27,186 bases of DNA from a virus. The notes below the pieces were generated by a model. The model was given only the letters and a program-made list of their open reading frames with translations, was not told the origin of the DNA and searched no databases. How positions within the stretch are numbered: position 1 is the stretch's first letter; the number at the start of each line of letters is the position of its first letter. The stretch lies in IMG/VR virus record IMGVR_UViG_3300000176_000967, positions 1 to 27,186 of that record. One strand, 5' to 3'. Positions 13,109 through 21,388 of this stretch are shown piece by piece. The translations under genes were made by a program, and so were the position numbers.

Positions 13109-13909
13109 TTAGCATATTTTTATACCCAAATTTTTTAGGTCCTCTTTAAAAAGAATTTGTATCTTATTGTTATTACTTTTTAATATTTCAAATTTACGAC
13201 TCTGTCCTATAAATGTATAGGTTGATTTTATATCAACATATACATTCCAATTATATACAAAAAAATCTGGATAATAATTCTTACATTTACCCTCGTCATC
13301 TATATATGGTATCTTACCCCTATGACATTCAAAAGTTAAATTATTTTTATCCAACCACTCGATGAATTTTAATTCCCATGTTCCTTGTACTTTATATACC
13401 TTACCACTCGAATGTTTATAATCATACCATAAACATTTCCAACAATTATTCACACCAATGAATTTACCATCTTCCCAAGCCTTCTTAGTACCATTTGAGT
13501 ATTTCTTCCTCATACTTAAAGTCATTCCTTCTGATCTTGTTTTAGAAACTTTATTTCTTATTTCTAAACTTTTCATGGGATTTTTATCACCCGATATATC
13601 AACTTTTGATCTTATCAAATCCGACATTTCCTTTCTCTTATCTTCCGACTCCCATATTTTTTTCAAAGCCAATTTCATTTTTTCAATCTTTTCCGGCCTT
13701 CTATTTAGAATCAACCTCCAGCAAATATTACAATAATCATTAGAAAATAATTCATTTTCTTTCATTTTTTTATATTGATTTAGAGATCTTTCATGTATAA
13801 TATCACACTTATCACACTTGAGTTTAAGTATTTTTTCATTTCTATTAATAACTTTATCTAACTTTTTATCAAAATATTGAGTGTTCAGGTTTAATTTTTC
13901 AATTATCAT
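13109..13909 (-). CDS. Freestanding homing endonuclease inside the fractured dehydrogenase gene
   Basis: The 266-aa product has two CxxC pairs (Cys32/Cys35, Cys60/Cys63) forming a likely zinc finger. A basic helical DNA-binding segment follows, with a NUMOD-like GDKNPMKSLEIRNKVSKTRS at 107-126. The C-terminal nuclease domain has Glu179 in GTWELKFIEWLDKNN, then YYPDFF with Asp215 and VDIKS with Asp226 and Lys228, a PD-(D/E)XK-type site also seen in Vsr-like phage homing enzymes. It lies between the intein halves exactly where a cis intein would carry its endonuclease domain, but has its own start and stop, 33 bases after the N-half and 3 before the C-half. It most likely cuts intein-less copies of this dehydrogenase gene and so spreads the whole arrangement. 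Confidence 0.85.
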   Translation of the reverse strand: MIIEKLNLNTQYFDKKLDKVINRNEKILKLKCDKCDIIHERSLNQYKKMKENELFSNDYCNICWRLILNRRPEKIEKMKLALKKIWESEDKRKEMSDLIRSKVDISGDKNPMKSLEIRNKVSKTRSEGMTLSMRKKYSNGTKKAWEDGKFIGVNNCWKCLWYDYKHSSGKVYKVQGTWELKFIEWLDKNNLTFECHRGKIPYIDDEGKCKNYYPDFFVYNWNVYVDIKSTYTFIGQSRKFEILKSNNNKIQILFKEDLKNLGIKIC

Positions 13910-13942
13910 ATCTTATATATTAAAAATAGAAGACACCCTCCA

Positions 13943-15055
13943 CTATAACACATAAAACTTATCATCATTTCTAATTTCAATTGCTTTTACTAGAATTAAT
14001 TTTCCATTTCTTTCCACTGGAACTATATGATCAGTTGTCAAGCTTATTTTTTTACCACTCTCTGTTGTGAAATTTATCATATCACCGATATAATGTCTTC
14101 TAGTTACCTCGTTTATCTTTTTTTGATTTTTTGTATTACATGTGTAGTTACATGAGTCAACAAGATATGTAGATTCATCATCAAATGAATTATACAATTC
14201 ATCAATTTGAACAATATCATTATTTACCTTTACTTTAAATGTAGGCTTAACACAACCACCACCATCACCCATACCACCTAATAAATACTTAGGACTCATA
14301 AGTCGCTCATTTGCTAAAAATAATCCTCTCATAACATTATCACAATTAATATTATCCAATTTATGTGATAACTCCATTACAGTGTTTGCTAAGCAAACTT
14401 TCATAGTTATATAAGTGTTATAAGTTACTTTTATCATCTCAGCTTCTTCTATAGTACATTTATAAACTGGTTTATTATGTATTGTTGCATAGAAATCTTT
14501 AACATATTCATAAGCATTATCATCATCTACGCCAAACAAAACAAATTCTGGAGATACAAAATCTCTAATGGTTGTACCCATTGCTATAAAGAAAGGATTA
14601 TAACATAACTTAACATGATTATTTAATAGTGGTTTAATTTCCTTTCTTATTGTCCCTGGTAAAACAGTTGAAATAATAACTACTATTTTATCTATTCCCT
14701 GTTTTTGTATTTCATCTGATAGATTCTTCATACCTTGTTTCAGCCAAGTATAATCAAAATCAACTCTTTCTTCTGGTATTCTAGTATCTCCCTCATATTT
14801 TGGTAAGTGTGGAGTTTGGATAGGAACAAAAATAATATCAGATTTTTTTACAACATCCGAAATACTTGACCAAATTATATTATTATCAACCAAAAGTTCC
14901 TCAGCTCCTTCTTCTCTATAAGGCAGCTTTTTGTTGACTAAAATATCTTTAACGTTTTGATTGATATCAAAACCAAATACTGTGTGTCCTCTTTTTTCTA
15001 TAGCTAAAGCACACGGTAATCCTAATTTACCAAGACCTAAAAATCCAATATTCAT
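13943..15055 (-). CDS. N-terminal half of a UDP-glucose/GDP-mannose dehydrogenase plus N-intein
   Basis: I choose the ATG at 15055 (370 aa); the longer frame to 15079 begins with TTG and overlaps the methyltransferase gene. The N-extein is 267 aa: a Rossmann motif MNIGFLGLGKLGLPCALAI, the central dimerisation helix region (YNTYITMKVCLANTVMELSH) and LLGGMGDGGG, the start of the active-site loop. In the family this loop continues straight into the catalytic Cys. Here Cys268 instead begins an N-terminal intein fragment of 103 aa. The joined product of this gene and 12527-13105 would be about 414 aa, normal for enzymes that oxidise UDP-glucose, GDP-mannose or UDP-ManNAc to the uronic acid with two NAD. 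The exact sugar is not decided. Confidence 0.92.
   Translation of the reverse strand: MNIGFLGLGKLGLPCALAIEKRGHTVFGFDINQNVKDILVNKKLPYREEGAEELLVDNNIIWSSISDVVKKSDIIFVPIQTPHLPKYEGDTRIPEERVDFDYTWLKQGMKNLSDEIQKQGIDKIVVIISTVLPGTIRKEIKPLLNNHVKLCYNPFFIAMGTTIRDFVSPEFVLFGVDDDNAYEYVKDFYATIHNKPVYKCTIEEAEMIKVTYNTYITMKVCLANTVMELSHKLDNINCDNVMRGLFLANERLMSPKYLLGGMGDGGGCVKPTFKVKVNNDIVQIDELYNSFDDESTYLVDSCNYTCNTKNQKKINEVTRRHYIGDMINFTTESGKKISLTTDHIVPVERNGKLILVKAIEIRNDDKFYVL
13946..14254 (-). other. Split intein, N-fragment (103 aa)
   Basis: Starts with Cys (codon 14254-14252) in CVKPTFKVKV (block A). It contains the block B Thr-x-x-His as LTTDHIVPV, and ends at a TAG at the place where cis inteins carry their endonuclease domain. 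Together with the 45-aa C-fragment it has all four splicing blocks with intact nucleophiles. Confidence 0.92.
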
Positions 15056-15065
15056 TTTTTCATTT

Positions 15066-15665
15066 TTAATTTTTTTCAAAGATAACTAATACATCATCAT
15101 ATCTTCCTTGTACATTTCTCAGATCTACTACTTTTGGTGAAAATGGCAAAAAATGTGTAATGTTTTGTTCTAAGTTAGCAAAGTCTTCAATTATATAAAG
15201 ACCTCCTTTATTTAACTTTTGTATCATAGTTTGATAAGTACTATACTGATCTTGTATAGTATGACTAGCATCATCTATAATTATATCAAATGTTGTATCT
15301 TTTATTTCAGACATGACTTTTTGTGTATCGTTTATATCTGAAAAAATCATATTCACTTTTTCAATACCTTCAAACCAGGTTAGATTTAAAGGGTCAATAT
15401 CTATTCCAAATATTTGACTATCTTGATGGAAATAGGTCTTCCACATATGAAGGATCCAGCCACCTGAAATTCCTATTTCAAGAAAGTTAATTGGTCTGTC
15501 TTGATATTTACTAAAATAATATTCATATGTGTCTATAAAGCTATGTACACTACCTTTGTCAACATCGTATTGAGTTGTATTTCTCTCACCATTAGTACCT
15601 GGTTCTTTTCCAGTATATTGTCTAATGTAATTCAGAGTTATTTCTCTTGCTTCTTTAAGGTTCAT
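15066..15665 (-). CDS. Class I SAM-dependent methyltransferase
   Basis: The 199-aa product has the SAM-binding motif FLEIGISGGW (residues 61-70), an acidic residue at the end of strand 2 in FGIDIDP (86-92), DIIIDDASH at 127-135 and GGLYIIEDF after strand 5. The pattern, with DDASH and EDF, resembles sugar O-methyltransferases such as the MycE/cephalosporin-hydroxylase-like group, in which these Asp/His residues bind a metal. Its place in a glycan operon fits O-methylation of a sugar. It lies two bases after the Gfo/Idh stop and just before the dehydrogenase N-half. Confidence 0.82.
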   Translation of the reverse strand: MNLKEAREITLNYIRQYTGKEPGTNGERNTTQYDVDKGSVHSFIDTYEYYFSKYQDRPINFLEIGISGGWILHMWKTYFHQDSQIFGIDIDPLNLTWFEGIEKVNMIFSDINDTQKVMSEIKDTTFDIIIDDASHTIQDQYSTYQTMIQKLNKGGLYIIEDFANLEQNITHFLPFSPKVVDLRNVQGRYDDVLVIFEKN

Positions 15666-15667
15666 AA

Positions 15668-16393
15668 TTAGTTTATATTTTTTACTTTTTCAGTTAAGCT
15701 TAATGTACTTAATGTCAACTTCTTATTAAATTCATAATCTACTTGATTATTGATAATTTTTAAAATAGACTCTTGTAAAGGATCATTCATTGGATTGGAG
15801 AAATCAATTACATGACCATCAATAATTATCCTTTTTTCTTTTCCATCATAATTCCTATCATATTTGAATGTTGATATCATGTTACCATTTATCATCTCCA
15901 TATCTAAATCGTCCTTCGTATAGCTACATTTTGTTATTTCCCATTCATCACTAGTTAAACTCAATAACATATAAATATCATGATATAAAAGTCTATCTAA
16001 TATACTTTCTTTGTTTTTATCATATTTATTCCAAATGAAACTGATATTACTAATTTTTTTGTCAATATTCATGAATTCAGTTCTATATAAAAAGGTATTA
16101 TCAACAAATATTTTAACTTTATTAAGTGATAGTTGATATATCTCTTTTGCTTTAGAAAAATCACCAGTAAACGGCTTTTCACAAAAGACATTCTTATTAT
16201 ATTGAATACATTTTTTAAGTATATTATAATGAGTTTCTGTTGTTGAACAGATGAATACCCAATCAATATCTTTTTTTAATAATTCATCTAAATCACTTTT
16301 AGAATTTGCAACATATAATAGATTAGTCAGTGATTGTAACTTTGGTTTTATTATATTACCCCAATATCCATCTCCTATTAATAATGTTGTCAT
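15668..16393 (-). CDS. Gfo/Idh/MocA-type oxidoreductase
   Basis: The 241-aa product starts with a Rossmann fold (TTLLIGDGYWGNIIKPKL) and has the family's EKP motif at Glu72-Lys-Pro (VFCEKPFTGD), where Lys is catalytic. It is clearly shorter than the usual 320-380 aa: the C-terminal beta domain is reduced but still ends with a plausible helix. Members oxidise or reduce sugar hydroxyls at C3 or nearby on nucleotide sugars, which suits its place beside the dehydrogenase and epimerases. Substrate unknown. The ATG overlaps the TGA of the FAD oxidoreductase gene. Confidence 0.82.
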   Translation of the reverse strand: MTTLLIGDGYWGNIIKPKLQSLTNLLYVANSKSDLDELLKKDIDWVFICSTTETHYNILKKCIQYNKNVFCEKPFTGDFSKAKEIYQLSLNKVKIFVDNTFLYRTEFMNIDKKISNISFIWNKYDKNKESILDRLLYHDIYMLLSLTSDEWEITKCSYTKDDLDMEMINGNMISTFKYDRNYDGKEKRIIIDGHVIDFSNPMNDPLQESILKIINNQVDYEFNKKLTLSTLSLTEKVKNIN

Positions 16394-17454
16394 ATCATTT
16401 TTTTAATATCTTCAGCAATTTTCCAACAAGTTGTTATTTTACCAGACAAAATGCTGATAACTTTTATATTATCGACACAATTAAAAGTTATATCACTCAT
16501 TCTAGAATCATCTTCGTTTATTGGTAGTGCTCTGATTGTTTGCCAATATCCATCAGGCTCACAATCTTTTAAAAAGGAATAATATTTTATAGACTCATCA
16601 TATATTTTGTCAATTTTTTTACTTATAATAATTTTATCATAAATATTTTTCTTAAAAAATTTGTTCTTGATTATTTTTTTTTCAAGCTCCCACATACCTG
16701 AAATATTATATCCTTCCGATTGACAAATAACAGAGTTTCTAACATGATATAATAAAAAATAATTATCATCAAATCCTTTTGGCATTATACTACAATATTT
16801 ACCATCCATTATTGTTAACCCAATTTTATTCATATTCTTTCTAAATATTGGTATAACCACATTTTGAAACCTCAGAGTGGACTCTGGTAGATTGAATAAC
16901 CTATTTATCTTATTTATATTAAAATAAGATGCGTTTATTACAACATCATAACCATCAACATCTGACTTATTTTGAAGTGTTTTATTCAATATTAGATTTA
17001 TAGTGGATTTACAAATCATGTTTTTTAATATCTTTTTAAGTGTCTCATAGTCATAAACTGGTTCATTGGTTAGAAAGGAGGAATCTATATTTGAAAAGTC
17101 CATATCTATTTTAGGATATTCCTCCACAATTTTTAGACTCAATTTGTTACAAAAGTCGGAGTAATCAGAAGAACTCACCTTACTATTTTTTTCAACCATG
17201 TAATAGTTTGGAAAATTATCTACAACCGAATCTTTGAAAATTTGATGAAAAGATTTAAAACCTTCTATACTCTGAATAGCAGTTTCAATACTCCTTGGAT
17301 AATGAAACCCAAAGTGGAGTCTATTATGATTAAATTTAGATGCATTCAACATAATGTCATCATTGCTATCAATTAGTGTAACTCTATTCGACTCAGATAA
17401 TTTTAATGCAGTACAAATTCCGAATACTCCAGCTCCTATAACCAATATATTCAT
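16390..17454 (-). CDS. FAD-dependent oxidoreductase (DAO family)
   Basis: The 354-aa product begins with the dinucleotide-binding motif MNILVIGAGVFGICTALKL and an acidic residue at the end of strand 2 (VTLIDSND). Asn-His-Asn-Arg and HFGFHYPRS follow, as in D-amino-acid/2-hydroxyglutarate-oxidase-like flavoproteins. The C-terminal stretch ISILSGKITTCWKIAEDI matches the second FAD-contacting region (usually 'v.Ggk.T..p.lA'). Most family members oxidise small amines or hydroxy acids; a role on a sugar or amino sugar is inferred only from context. It is coupled by a four-base overlap to the Gfo/Idh gene. Confidence 0.82.
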   Translation of the reverse strand: MNILVIGAGVFGICTALKLSESNRVTLIDSNDDIMLNASKFNHNRLHFGFHYPRSIETAIQSIEGFKSFHQIFKDSVVDNFPNYYMVEKNSKVSSSDYSDFCNKLSLKIVEEYPKIDMDFSNIDSSFLTNEPVYDYETLKKILKNMICKSTINLILNKTLQNKSDVDGYDVVINASYFNINKINRLFNLPESTLRFQNVVIPIFRKNMNKIGLTIMDGKYCSIMPKGFDDNYFLLYHVRNSVICQSEGYNISGMWELEKKIIKNKFFKKNIYDKIIISKKIDKIYDESIKYYSFLKDCEPDGYWQTIRALPINEDDSRMSDITFNCVDNIKVISILSGKITTCWKIAEDIKKMI

Positions 17455-17482
17455 TAAATTATTTAATTTTTAGTTTAACAAA

Positions 17483-18077
17483 TTATGGTCTCCAAAGACC
17501 TATGCCACCCCAATGTTCAGAAAATTCACCTGATTTTATTTTACCACTTGATTTTGAACAAACTATCTCAACTTTAGATCCACCTTCTATATCACACCAA
17601 TGTTTATATACTTGGTCATCATAAACATTATTTGGATCTATATCATGAAAAACAACATATCCTCTATTGGAAAGTAGTTTTTTATACAAATCAAAATCTC
17701 TTTTAACACCATCATAACTATAATCTTCATCAATAAATATCAAATCATAATTATCACAATAAGATCTCACATTTTCAAAAATTTCTTCTGTTTGTGAATT
17801 ACCACAAAAGAATTGATATTCCTCTTCCATTACTCGGTTTAATATTTCACCGACAATAGGATCAATATCAACCGAAACTTTTTTACCTGTAGATAATTTA
17901 GAAACAGTCCAAAAGGTTGCACCTGATCTAGTTCCTATCTCTAAAATATTATTGGGTGAAAAGCCTTTTCACCCAATATAAATATGTTAGGAACTCTTCA
18001 TACACTTGTAATATTGTCTCTATTTGACCATTTTCTTTTTTTCTTATATACTCTTCAATTAATTCTATTGGTTCCAT
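17483..18077 (-). pseudogene. Class I SAM methyltransferase broken by a one-base frameshift
   Basis: Reading from the ATG at 18077 gives MEPIELIEEYIRKKE... up to FLTYLYWVKRLFTQ and a TAA at 17975-17973. If one T is ignored in the TTTT at 17966-17969 the frame continues as RLSPNNILEIGTRSGATFW, the SAM-binding motif, then VSVDIDP and DLIFIDEDYSYDG to the stop at 17483, making a normal methyltransferase of about 197 aa. The upstream reading also fits the family (EE-L-x-L-hydrophobic-K-x-L-x-P-x-x-ILEIG). Starting at the internal ATG at 17830 would delete the SAM site, so it is not a real start. Explanations are a true mutation, a +1 programmed shift at CUU-U, or a sequencing error. Confidence 0.8.
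17950..17978. repeat. Perfect 13-bp palindrome at the frameshift site
   Basis: Arms 17950-17962 and 17966-17978 are perfectly complementary around the loop GCC. The methyltransferase frame breaks in the four-T (minus-strand) arm. Without the extra base the arms would be imperfect. Confidence 0.85.
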
Positions 18078-18085
18078 TTTATTAT

Positions 18086-18754
18086 TTATTCTTCATATTC
18101 AAAAATTTTCCACATCATTCTTTCAAATACATGTGGCATACTATAGTCCATCCAACTTTTATAAGTCGGAAATCCAAGTGTTTTCAAATGTGCTGCATCA
18201 TGATTTGGTATTACTTTACTTGGGTCTGGATTTTCTTGATAACAGTCGTATCCATAATTACAAGCATTCTTATAAACATCATAAATATTAATCCACCAGT
18301 TAAGTGATTTCTTCATAAGAAAATCGCTTTGTAAAATATATTGGTCTCCTGCTGAGAAAAATAGCTCTTCTTCTCTTACAACACTTGATTTGAAAACAAG
18401 AGGTATAAAATCATTTAAATATATCTGACCAGCAGAACTATAAACATCACCAAGTGGTTGTATACCATATTTATCATAGCTATTAATTTGTTCCACTATC
18501 GTCGGACAATGTGGGAATGGATCACCTTGTAAAAAAGCAATCACTTCTGGGTAGTTACCATAATAATTAATGATATACTCAAAGTATGTACCTTCTCCCC
18601 TCCACTTATTTTCTAAATAGACTGTCTCGAGACATTTTGAACCAAAATCTCTTTCAATAGGAAGCCCCTTATTATAAACAATAAAATTACAATCTAATCT
18701 ATCTACCCAATTAATATCCTCTTGATATCTAGCTATTAAGCAAACTTTCTCCAT
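18086..18754 (-). CDS. DUF3431 family protein, putative glycan enzyme
   Basis: The 222-aa product fits DUF3431: an N-terminal strand with an Asp (VCLIARYQEDINWVDRL), IVYNKG, then EGTYFEYIINYYGNYPEVIAFLQGDPFPHCP (residues about 54-85), which matches the family's 'YL.hI...Y..LPd...FlQG.p..H' signature, then a conserved YILQ...W region. The family is found in fungi and in bacterial or viral sugar clusters and is suspected to be glycosyltransferase-like; no reaction is established to my knowledge. The start overlaps the end of the fusion gene by 26 bases, an unusually long overlap, but MEKVCLIARY is the natural N-terminus. Confidence 0.8.
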   Translation of the reverse strand: MEKVCLIARYQEDINWVDRLDCNFIVYNKGLPIERDFGSKCLETVYLENKWRGEGTYFEYIINYYGNYPEVIAFLQGDPFPHCPTIVEQINSYDKYGIQPLGDVYSSAGQIYLNDFIPLVFKSSVVREEELFFSAGDQYILQSDFLMKKSLNWWINIYDVYKNACNYGYDCYQENPDPSKVIPNHDAAHLKTLGFPTYKSWMDYSMPHVFERMMWKIFEYEE

Positions 18755-21344
18755 CTAATTGATTTATTTTTACATATTCGTTCTGAATATCCTTTATTGA
18801 TATAAATAAAACACCTTTATCAATTAATTCTTGATTATTTCTCTTAATATCCTCAAAGAAGTTCCAAGCTAATACAATAATAACTTTCGGTAAATTTTCA
18901 AAAGCATATTCTTTACTTTGTATAGGTATATTCACACCAGGTATAATTTTTCCTACTTTTAATTTATTATCCTCAATAGTATAATCAATAAATGAGTTAT
19001 CAATACCAAAATAGTTTAAAGCAGTTGTAGCTTTTGCTGGTGAACCATAAGCAGCGATTCTACCAAATTTAGATTTTAATAAACTTGCGTTTTTCACAAC
19101 ATTATTCTTTATTGAGTGTAATCTTTTAGAGAATAGTTTATAAGTTTCATTTTTTGATATACCAAAATCTGCCTCTCTTAACAAGAATTCCTGAACACTA
19201 TTATCGGTGTTTTTTTGTTGTAAATCCATGTTTCTTCTTACATAAACTCTAATGGAACCACCATGTGTATTAATATGTTCAACTTTGTATAAACATAAAT
19301 TCAAATTATTAAAGAAATTATTTAATGAAGTTACAGACCAATAATTTACATGCTCATGGTAAATATTATCAAAAGTCATGTCCTTAATAGTATCTAACAA
19401 ATATTGAACTTCAATAATAAAAGAACCATTATCTTTTAATAATTCAAAAGATTGATTAGCTATGTTCACAAGTTCATCAGAGTGAGCGAAAACATTAGAA
19501 GCGGTTATTATATCAGCTTTTCCCTTAGTACTTAATATTTTTGAAACAACATCTTCATTAAAATAAGAATTAATTGTTTCCACACCATTATCATTAGCAA
19601 TCTTAGCGACATTTTTAGCTGGCTCAACTCCAATTACTCTAACTCCTCTATCTTGTAAAGGCTTTAAGAATACTCCATCGTTACTACCAATATCAACTAC
19701 CAAAGAACCACTATCTAAATTAAATTGTTTTATGTAATTATCAGCAGCTTCCTCGAAATGCTTTCTAAATGATGCAGCTGTTGATGAAACGTATAAATAA
19801 TTGTCAAACATTTTAGTAGGTGGTACTACATAAGAAAGTTGTACATTTTGACATTTTTGACAACGTTTAATTTCTAAAGGATACATTTCAGTTTTTTCCT
19901 CTAAATTGTCTAATAAATTATTAGCTAAAGGTGACATACCTAAAGAGACTATATCAACTAAATCATCACTACCACAAGATCTGCAATTTGTTTTATAATT
20001 ATCAATTAAGCTTTTTCTAAAATCTTCATCAACTAATACATAAGGTATAGTATGTGTGATGCCATAATTTTCATGCTCTCTTTCTCCTCTCACTAAATTT
20101 AAGAAAATAGAATCTTCTAAAAACACCATAGTATGTGCTACATTTGGACGAATTACAGCTATGTCACCAGCTTTAATAATTCGTGTTTCTAATTTAGCAT
20201 TAGGATCAGCAAGATCTTTTATAACACTAATGTATTTACCCTTAACCAATAAACACTTCTGCTCTTGTATTGGGTGATAATGGTTAGCTCTTACCGTACC
20301 TGATTTAGATTCAATATAACCGATTAAATTAATTGGTTCGGTTAACTCATAGTTAGAGATTTTACCTCTACTATCAATATATTCCTTACCACCTTTTTGA
20401 ATATATTCGAGAGCATCTGGTTGTTCCTTTTCACTCCAATTTCTAATCATTTCTTCTATCGAACTTTCGATGTTATATAAAAATTTAAATCCAGTAGAAA
20501 GTAATTTCTGATTCGATAATGTATATCCAAGATTAGGTATTTCATCATTTGTTTCAATTATATTAACACTTGGATTATAGTTTTTACATATTTCAGCCAC
20601 ATTTTTAATAGTCATATTTTCATTTGTTAAATGAAATGTTTCTCTACTAATATTTGAATCACCTAAGAACTTCATTGCTCTAACCACATCTATTAAATTA
20701 ACTAAACTTTTATACTGAACACCACCAGAAAAGAGACTGATAGTTCCATTTTGTGATGCAATTTTAGAGAATAGATTAGGCATAATATTAATTCTCATAG
20801 TATCTGTTGAATATCCATAAACAGATCCAAGTCTAACTATTACATAGTTTAAATTAGACTCTTTTAAGTCCATTTCTGACTGGACTTTACCATTTGAATA
20901 TGTAAGAACTGGACAAGTTGGTTCGTCTTCTTTTATATCAAATTTAGTTTCACTAAATCCTTCATAAACAACGTGTGTAGATGGAAATACAATTTTACAA
21001 TTATCAGGGATGTATTTTATTACATTTCTAGTACCATCAATTCCGTAAGCTTTTATTTCATTATCTTTTTCTACATTTAATTGAGTTTTAGTATACGCAA
21101 CATCAGTAACACCAGCAAGGTGATAAACTAAAGTAGCATCCTCTAAAATTTGACTCATTAACTTCTCATCTAAGATACTACCTTGAATAAAAGTCATTCC
21201 CCAATCAGTAATTTGTTTAACTCTTTCTGAAACAAATCTTGAGTCCATGACAACTATGTTTTTAAATCTAGCTTCTCCTGAATAAATTTTACACAACTCG
21301 GTTCCTATATAACCAAGACCACCTGTGATAACTATTTTTTCCAT
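18729..21344 (-). CDS. Trifunctional sugar enzyme: SDR epimerase, cupin and C-methyltransferase
   Basis: The 871-aa product joins three domains. Residues 1-305 form an extended SDR: GGLGYIG at 8-14, Ser122-Thr123 and Tyr149-x-x-x-Lys153. Residues about 325-445 form a cupin with RANHYHPIQEQKCLLVKGKY and a later His404 (NVAHTMVF), like sugar 3,4-ketoisomerases or 3,5-epimerases. Residues about 450-871 form an NDP-hexose C-methyltransferase of the TylCIII/TcaB9 type: zinc cysteines Cys454/Cys457 and Cys495/Cys498, SAM motif VVDIGSNDG near 549-557, the YHEHVNYWS segment and the C-terminal YGSPAKATTALNYFGI and AWNFFEDI blocks. Together they could turn a 4-keto nucleotide sugar into a C-methylated, epimerised deoxysugar. 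These are usually separate proteins. Confidence 0.88.
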   Translation of the reverse strand: MEKIVITGGLGYIGTELCKIYSGEARFKNIVVMDSRFVSERVKQITDWGMTFIQGSILDEKLMSQILEDATLVYHLAGVTDVAYTKTQLNVEKDNEIKAYGIDGTRNVIKYIPDNCKIVFPSTHVVYEGFSETKFDIKEDEPTCPVLTYSNGKVQSEMDLKESNLNYVIVRLGSVYGYSTDTMRINIMPNLFSKIASQNGTISLFSGGVQYKSLVNLIDVVRAMKFLGDSNISRETFHLTNENMTIKNVAEICKNYNPSVNIIETNDEIPNLGYTLSNQKLLSTGFKFLYNIESSIEEMIRNWSEKEQPDALEYIQKGGKEYIDSRGKISNYELTEPINLIGYIESKSGTVRANHYHPIQEQKCLLVKGKYISVIKDLADPNAKLETRIIKAGDIAVIRPNVAHTMVFLEDSIFLNLVRGEREHENYGITHTIPYVLVDEDFRKSLIDNYKTNCRSCGSDDLVDIVSLGMSPLANNLLDNLEEKTEMYPLEIKRCQKCQNVQLSYVVPPTKMFDNYLYVSSTAASFRKHFEEAADNYIKQFNLDSGSLVVDIGSNDGVFLKPLQDRGVRVIGVEPAKNVAKIANDNGVETINSYFNEDVVSKILSTKGKADIITASNVFAHSDELVNIANQSFELLKDNGSFIIEVQYLLDTIKDMTFDNIYHEHVNYWSVTSLNNFFNNLNLCLYKVEHINTHGGSIRVYVRRNMDLQQKNTDNSVQEFLLREADFGISKNETYKLFSKRLHSIKNNVVKNASLLKSKFGRIAAYGSPAKATTALNYFGIDNSFIDYTIEDNKLKVGKIIPGVNIPIQSKEYAFENLPKVIIVLAWNFFEDIKRNNQELIDKGVLFISIKDIQNEYVKINQLDGESLLNS

Positions 21345-21388
21345 TTATATTATCTTTTTTTTATTTTATGAAAATTATTTCTTTTAGT

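Noticed and set aside
12690-13149. Plus-strand open frames opposite the dehydrogenase C-half
   Set aside because: Antisense shadows of the intein and extein coding sequence; hydrophobic frames arise from AT-rich antisense reading.
13458-13736. Plus-strand open frame opposite the homing endonuclease
   Set aside because: Shadow of the endonuclease gene; no motif and no leader.
17483-17830. A 115-aa methyltransferase starting at the ATG at 17830
   Set aside because: That start would remove the SAM-binding motif, which is present just upstream in the same frame; the gene really extends to 18077 with a frameshift.
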